A DNA stretch of 36,305 nucleotides from an uncultured Pseudomonadota bacterium. GTDB lineage: Bacteria > Bdellovibrionota_B > Oligoflexia > Oligoflexales > CAIYRB01. Shown here in pieces: positions 33,268 to 36,305 of the stretch. The position numbers and the translations under genes were made by a program. A model generated the notes under the pieces. It was not told where the DNA came from, did not search any database, and worked only from the letters and a program-made list of their open reading frames with translations. Every line of letters begins with the position of its first letter. Position 1 is the stretch's first letter. The stretch spans positions 1 through 36,305 of the forward strand of contig CAIWTN010000207.1 of NCBI GenBank assembly GCA_903915625.1, in the 5' to 3' direction.

Positions 33268-34371
33268 TCATTTCGAAATAAACGCAGTACCAAATTGGTC
33301 CGCAGCGAAAATCGCGTCTTTCACCATCTGCCAAGTTAGGGGAAATGGCTCGTTATGCGACGTCTCTCCTTCAGCGATTGCAATCTCGGCAATACGCCGC
33401 GCTTGCTCCAAACTTAGGTTTTCGATACCAAGCTCCTTGAGCGTCACTGGTAAGCCTACCGATCGACAAAAAGCCATGACCTCGTTCAAAACGTGCCGTT
33501 CACGCCCCTCAAGCACGAGCTGCACCAGCGTGCCGAAAGCGACCTTCTCACCATGCAGACAACCGTGCGTTTCGGGAGCTACGGACAGGCCGTTATGAAC
33601 AGAATGGGCAACGGCTAAACCACCGGATTCAAAACCGAGGCCGGACAGCAGCGTGTTAGCCTCGACAATGCGTTCTAGGGAGGGTGTTACTGCTCCCGCA
33701 CGCGCTGCAGCAACCGCGCTCACACCGTCACTAAGCAATGTCTTGTAGCAGAGCTCGGCAATCGCCATCGCCGCTAAAGTGCTGCCACCTCCAACTTGAT
33801 TAGCTTTGTGGGCGCGGTGCGCCGTATCCGCCTCAAACCAAGTCGCGAGGGCATCGCCCATCCCGGCAATCAGGTAGCGCACCGGAGCCCGCGCGATAAC
33901 ACTCGTGTCCACCAAAACCAAATCTGGATTTCGCTTATAGAATAAATATTTTTCGAAGACACCTTCCTGACTATAGACTACGGACAAGGCACTGGTTGGT
34001 GAGTCACTAGCCGCTATAGTTGGGCAGCAGACTACAGGCAAACCCAACTCGCTGGCGACTGCTCTGGCGGTATCGAGCGCTTTACCACCACCGGCACCAA
34101 CGATGCTTTTAGCCTGAGTGCGCCGAGCCTCCGTCTTACCGCGCTCAATCTCCGCTATTGAGCACTCTCCACCAAATTCGAGCACATCGAAAGCCGTCCC
34201 CTGTTTACCGAAGCTCTCACGCCACATGGCCTCCGTATTAGCCCTCGCGCTTGCCCCAGCAATGATCAAAGTCCGTCCGGTCAACCCCACCCTTACCATC
34301 TCATGGGCCAATTCACGCGTGGCATCACGGCCTTGTACGTAACGAGCGGGCGCACAGAATATATTTAGCAT
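33268..34371 (-). CDS. gldA: Glycerol dehydrogenase-type iron/zinc alcohol dehydrogenase
   Basis: This 367-residue protein is of the NAD-dependent glycerol dehydrogenase family (glycerol to dihydroxyacetone). Landmarks are ARYVQGRDATREL at the N-terminus, the NAD-binding GAGGGKALDTARAVA (the GGGK motif) and CCPTIAASDSPTSALSVVYS, typical of GldA. The metal ligands fit: Asp173 in GMGDALATW, His256 in VAHSVHNG and His273 in HGCLHGEKV. Length equals that of known GldA proteins. GGAG seven bases before the ATG supports the start. It is solitary and convergent with the GH36 gene, with no glycerol uptake gene nearby. Related family members use other small polyols, so substrate is inferred. Confidence 0.92.
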   Translation of the reverse strand: MLNIFCAPARYVQGRDATRELAHEMVRVGLTGRTLIIAGASARANTEAMWRESFGKQGTAFDVLEFGGECSIAEIERGKTEARRTQAKSIVGAGGGKALDTARAVASELGLPVVCCPTIAASDSPTSALSVVYSQEGVFEKYLFYKRNPDLVLVDTSVIARAPVRYLIAGMGDALATWFEADTAHRAHKANQVGGGSTLAAMAIAELCYKTLLSDGVSAVAAARAGAVTPSLERIVEANTLLSGLGFESGGLAVAHSVHNGLSVAPETHGCLHGEKVAFGTLVQLVLEGRERHVLNEVMAFCRSVGLPVTLKELGIENLSLEQARRIAEIAIAEGETSHNEPFPLTWQMVKDAIFAADQFGTAFISK

Positions 34372-34493
34372 GGTGTGGACTCCGTCTGGGACATGCCGCT
34401 GGTTGATTCTAAAAATCGCAAAGAACTCAAAAAAACTCAGGCAAACCTGATGTACTATAGTGTCAGTTGTAACATTCAGCTAGGAGCAGATGC

Positions 34494-35075
34494 ATGCTTA
34501 CCTCAAATATGAGAACGCACCTAATCCCATTTAGCGTCGCTCTTTGCGCGATCATCGTCCCAATCAATGACACCCAAGCTAAACCATACTTCGCAGAGAT
34601 CAGCACCAGCGCGAGTATCGATTCAGGATCAGTTAAAGTCCGTGATGCCGATGAGCAGAGTAAAAGCAGTTTTAATGCCGATGTCTCTTGGCTATTTTTG
34701 ATCAAGCAATTTGAAGTCGGACCTATCGTCAGCTACGTCACCAACAGTTCTAGCGGCACCAACGCCAGCGCGCTTGATTTGGGCCCGATGTTCAAATGGA
34801 ACTTTGGCGTGCTTGGCGCCGACTCAACTGTGCCTTTTGCCTACGGTTCCCTGCAATTCGGCAGCAGCCAAAACACCTATGGTGGATTTACTGGGACTTA
34901 TAATGGGACCAGCCTATCTGTAGGCGGCGGCGTAAACTTCATGATGGGCCAGAATGTCAGCTTTCAGCCGCGTCTAGAGCGCTATTACTCATCAAGGACT
35001 TCCAGCGGTGGCAGAAGTGTATCGGTGGTGTCGAGCGGCTTTAAGATGCTTTTCGGTATAAGCATTTTTATTTAA
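34494..35075 (+). CDS. Small outer-membrane beta-barrel-like protein
   Basis: This 193-residue protein has a signal peptide (N-terminal Arg and His, hydrophobic run FSVALCAIIVPI, cleavage near TQA). The mature part alternates polar and apolar residues in short strands rich in Gly, Ser, Tyr and Phe (FEVGPIVSYVTNSS, PFAYGSLQFGSSQNTYGGF, NGTSLSVGGGVNFMMG), and the last strand ends in FGISIFI, as expected for an outer-membrane barrel of about eight strands. AGGAG seven bases before the ATG supports the start. No OmpA-type domain is present. No family was recognised; the barrel is inferred from pattern. Confidence 0.75.
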   Translation: MLTSNMRTHLIPFSVALCAIIVPINDTQAKPYFAEISTSASIDSGSVKVRDADEQSKSSFNADVSWLFLIKQFEVGPIVSYVTNSSSGTNASALDLGPMFKWNFGVLGADSTVPFAYGSLQFGSSQNTYGGFTGTYNGTSLSVGGGVNFMMGQNVSFQPRLERYYSSRTSSGGRSVSVVSSGFKMLFGISIFI

Positions 35076-35102
35076 GTTACATCACTGCATTTATGACTTG
35101 GA

Positions 35103-36272
35103 TCATTGGCCAGCCGCCACAACCAAGCGTGGTATCTGTGCATCGCCGGTCTCAATGACTACGGCGCTTAAATCTTGGTTGCTCGTAGATACGTAAAACG
35201 ACTGCCTCGGGTTAAGTCCAAGATTAGCGGTCTGTGCACCAAAATCAGTCCGAATCGCATAGGCTACATCGGCTTTGACACCGATCTCAGGAAGATCACC
35301 AGAAATCGGCGTCACCGTCACCTTGCCCTTAACTTTAGTGCCCTGAGGCAGAGCAGCGTCGTTAGAATTCGTGACCGTTGCTGTAATGTTGTCAAAAGTT
35401 TTACCGTCGCCAATTTCGGTTTTAAACCGAGCAGCTGTAGCCTTGGCCCAAATCGCACCGGGTATCGGGGTATCAAACTGAACGGTTTTCGACTTACCAC
35501 CCTTTGAGAAGGTAATGGTCTTGGTAGGAGTTATAGTACACAGGATGCTCTTCCATGGACCAGGATTAGAGGATAAGGTCGAATGTTCTTCTTCAGACGG
35601 ACCTGCGGACGATGAGTCAGAATTATTAGCCGCAACCTCACGCTCAGCATCGGCACGTCCGGCATTTGGTGGTATCGAAACACCTGGCGGCAAGCCGGTA
35701 ACGCTAACGTTGAATGCTTCAAGTCCAACACGCACGCTCTGGGTAGCACCCGACATCGAGCCTGCAACATTTACTGTAGCGCGGACAACAGCTGTGTAGT
35801 TTGCCGGAGGCAACGACGCCACGACGCGGTTGGTAATGCCACCAATAATGCGACCGATGATGGGGATCGGTGGTGGCGGTGGAACCATGGAGGGATCGAT
35901 GGGCTTGGTCCCTTTAATCGTTACCTGCTGCGAACGCATCGACTTTTTGAACACGATTTCTTTAGGGTCGGGCAAAGTCCCGTCGGGAAAACCACAGTCT
36001 TTGATGATCGCATCAATCTCGGCTGTACCATCATCAAGCGGTAGGTCACCAGCCTGATTATCGGGATCCTGAGTCTCATCGACACCCTCAGCGGCAGCAA
36101 GCTTTCTCTTGGATGTCGATTTTCTGCTGTTGGTCGAAAGATTTTTATCACTACTTGCAAAGCTAGATGAAGCGTTGGGTTTATTGATTTGTTCACTTGA
36201 GCAAGCGAAAAGGCCGAGGCTTAGTCCTAGACTACTGACCACGAATGTAAACGGTGTCGGCTTTAGAACCAT
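35103..36272 (-). CDS. Lipoprotein with Ser/Asn-rich and poly-proline regions
   Basis: This 389-residue exported lipoprotein has lipobox LFAC with Cys at about residue 24. It continues with a Ser/Asn/Lys-rich stretch (residues 25-55), an acidic segment (DPDNQAGDLPLDDGTAEID), a run MVPPPPPIPIIGRIIGGI (about 128-145), and a beta-rich body with repeated TATV, VTVTPISGD and TVNVAG strands. AGGGGAG eight bases before the ATG is identical to the site in front of the lipoprotein at 1392-2525, and the overall plan is similar, though the sequences are not clearly homologous. Its function is not recognised. It is convergent with the barrel-like gene. Confidence 0.82.
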   Translation of the reverse strand: MVLKPTPFTFVVSSLGLSLGLFACSSEQINKPNASSSFASSDKNLSTNSRKSTSKRKLAAAEGVDETQDPDNQAGDLPLDDGTAEIDAIIKDCGFPDGTLPDPKEIVFKKSMRSQQVTIKGTKPIDPSMVPPPPPIPIIGRIIGGITNRVVASLPPANYTAVVRATVNVAGSMSGATQSVRVGLEAFNVSVTGLPPGVSIPPNAGRADAEREVAANNSDSSSAGPSEEEHSTLSSNPGPWKSILCTITPTKTITFSKGGKSKTVQFDTPIPGAIWAKATAARFKTEIGDGKTFDNITATVTNSNDAALPQGTKVKGKVTVTPISGDLPEIGVKADVAYAIRTDFGAQTANLGLNPRQSFYVSTSNQDLSAVVIETGDAQIPRLVVAAGQ

Positions 36273-36305
36273 GGCTTTTTCTCCCCTGTAAACTCCTTGT
36301 CGGTA

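Noticed and set aside
1-36305. CRISPR array or rRNA genes
   Set aside because: No regularly spaced repeats of 24-40 bases and no rRNA-like sequence were seen anywhere.

Overview
The window reads as chromosomal DNA from a Gram-negative, aerobic bacterium. The genes include lipoproteins with Sec/lipobox signals, a periplasmic di-haem peroxidase, a beta-barrel protein, the type IV pilus retraction ATPase PilT and a secreted gamma-glutamyltransferase. The single-copy genes (RecA, PurA, S21, tRNA-Arg) are of ordinary proteobacterial type. My best guess for lineage is the deltaproteobacterial / Bdellovibrionota-Oligoflexia side, because of the HNH protein type, the many private lipoproteins and the RecA. 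This is inference, not a database result. Genes are dense on both strands.

Layout. 1-1373: 3' part of purA plus a small gene. 1392-4512: an EF-hand-bearing lipoprotein, a secreted di-haem cytochrome c peroxidase and a small exported protein. 4753-7985: pilT (TTG start), an atypical MraY/WecA-family transferase, a degenerate Nudix-like protein and a THEM6-like thioesterase. 8005-9998: recA with an unusual basic Ala/Lys tail, preceded in the same operon by an EI24/CysZ-family membrane gene that is frameshifted in this sequence. 10158-11471: an exported protein of unknown function.

11472-13849 is the accessory region. Two direct copies of a ~104-bp element with terminal inverted repeats lie 1.18 kb apart. 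Each abuts the 3' end of a broken tail-fibre-like gene on the minus strand (one with a GNVGIG / Cys-rich end, one with a peptidase-S74-type chaperone end). Two unrecognised genes lie between the copies, and gene-poor DNA and an HNH endonuclease gene follow. This is the least explained part of the window.

14954-19470 is a four-gene minus-strand operon for a BMP-family ABC importer (binding protein, double ATPase, two permeases), probably for nucleosides. A tRNA-Arg(CCT) gene follows at 19624-19698. Its 3' end is overlapped antisense by a pentapeptide-repeat gene. 20438-23962: a very long Ala/Glu/Arg coiled-coil protein, then an ECI1-like enoyl-CoA isomerase whose ribosome binding site is buried in a terminator-like hairpin.

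23999-34371 is rich in exported hydrolases: a GH2 beta-galactosidase-type enzyme, a CocE-type lipoprotein hydrolase, gamma-glutamyltransferase and a GH36 alpha-galactosidase. rpsU (S21) and a gldA-like dehydrogenase are interspersed. The window ends with a small beta-barrel-like protein and a second proline-rich lipoprotein. Together the importer, exported glycosidases, peptidase-like enzymes and glycerol dehydrogenase suggest scavenging of sugars, peptides and nucleosides from complex organic matter.
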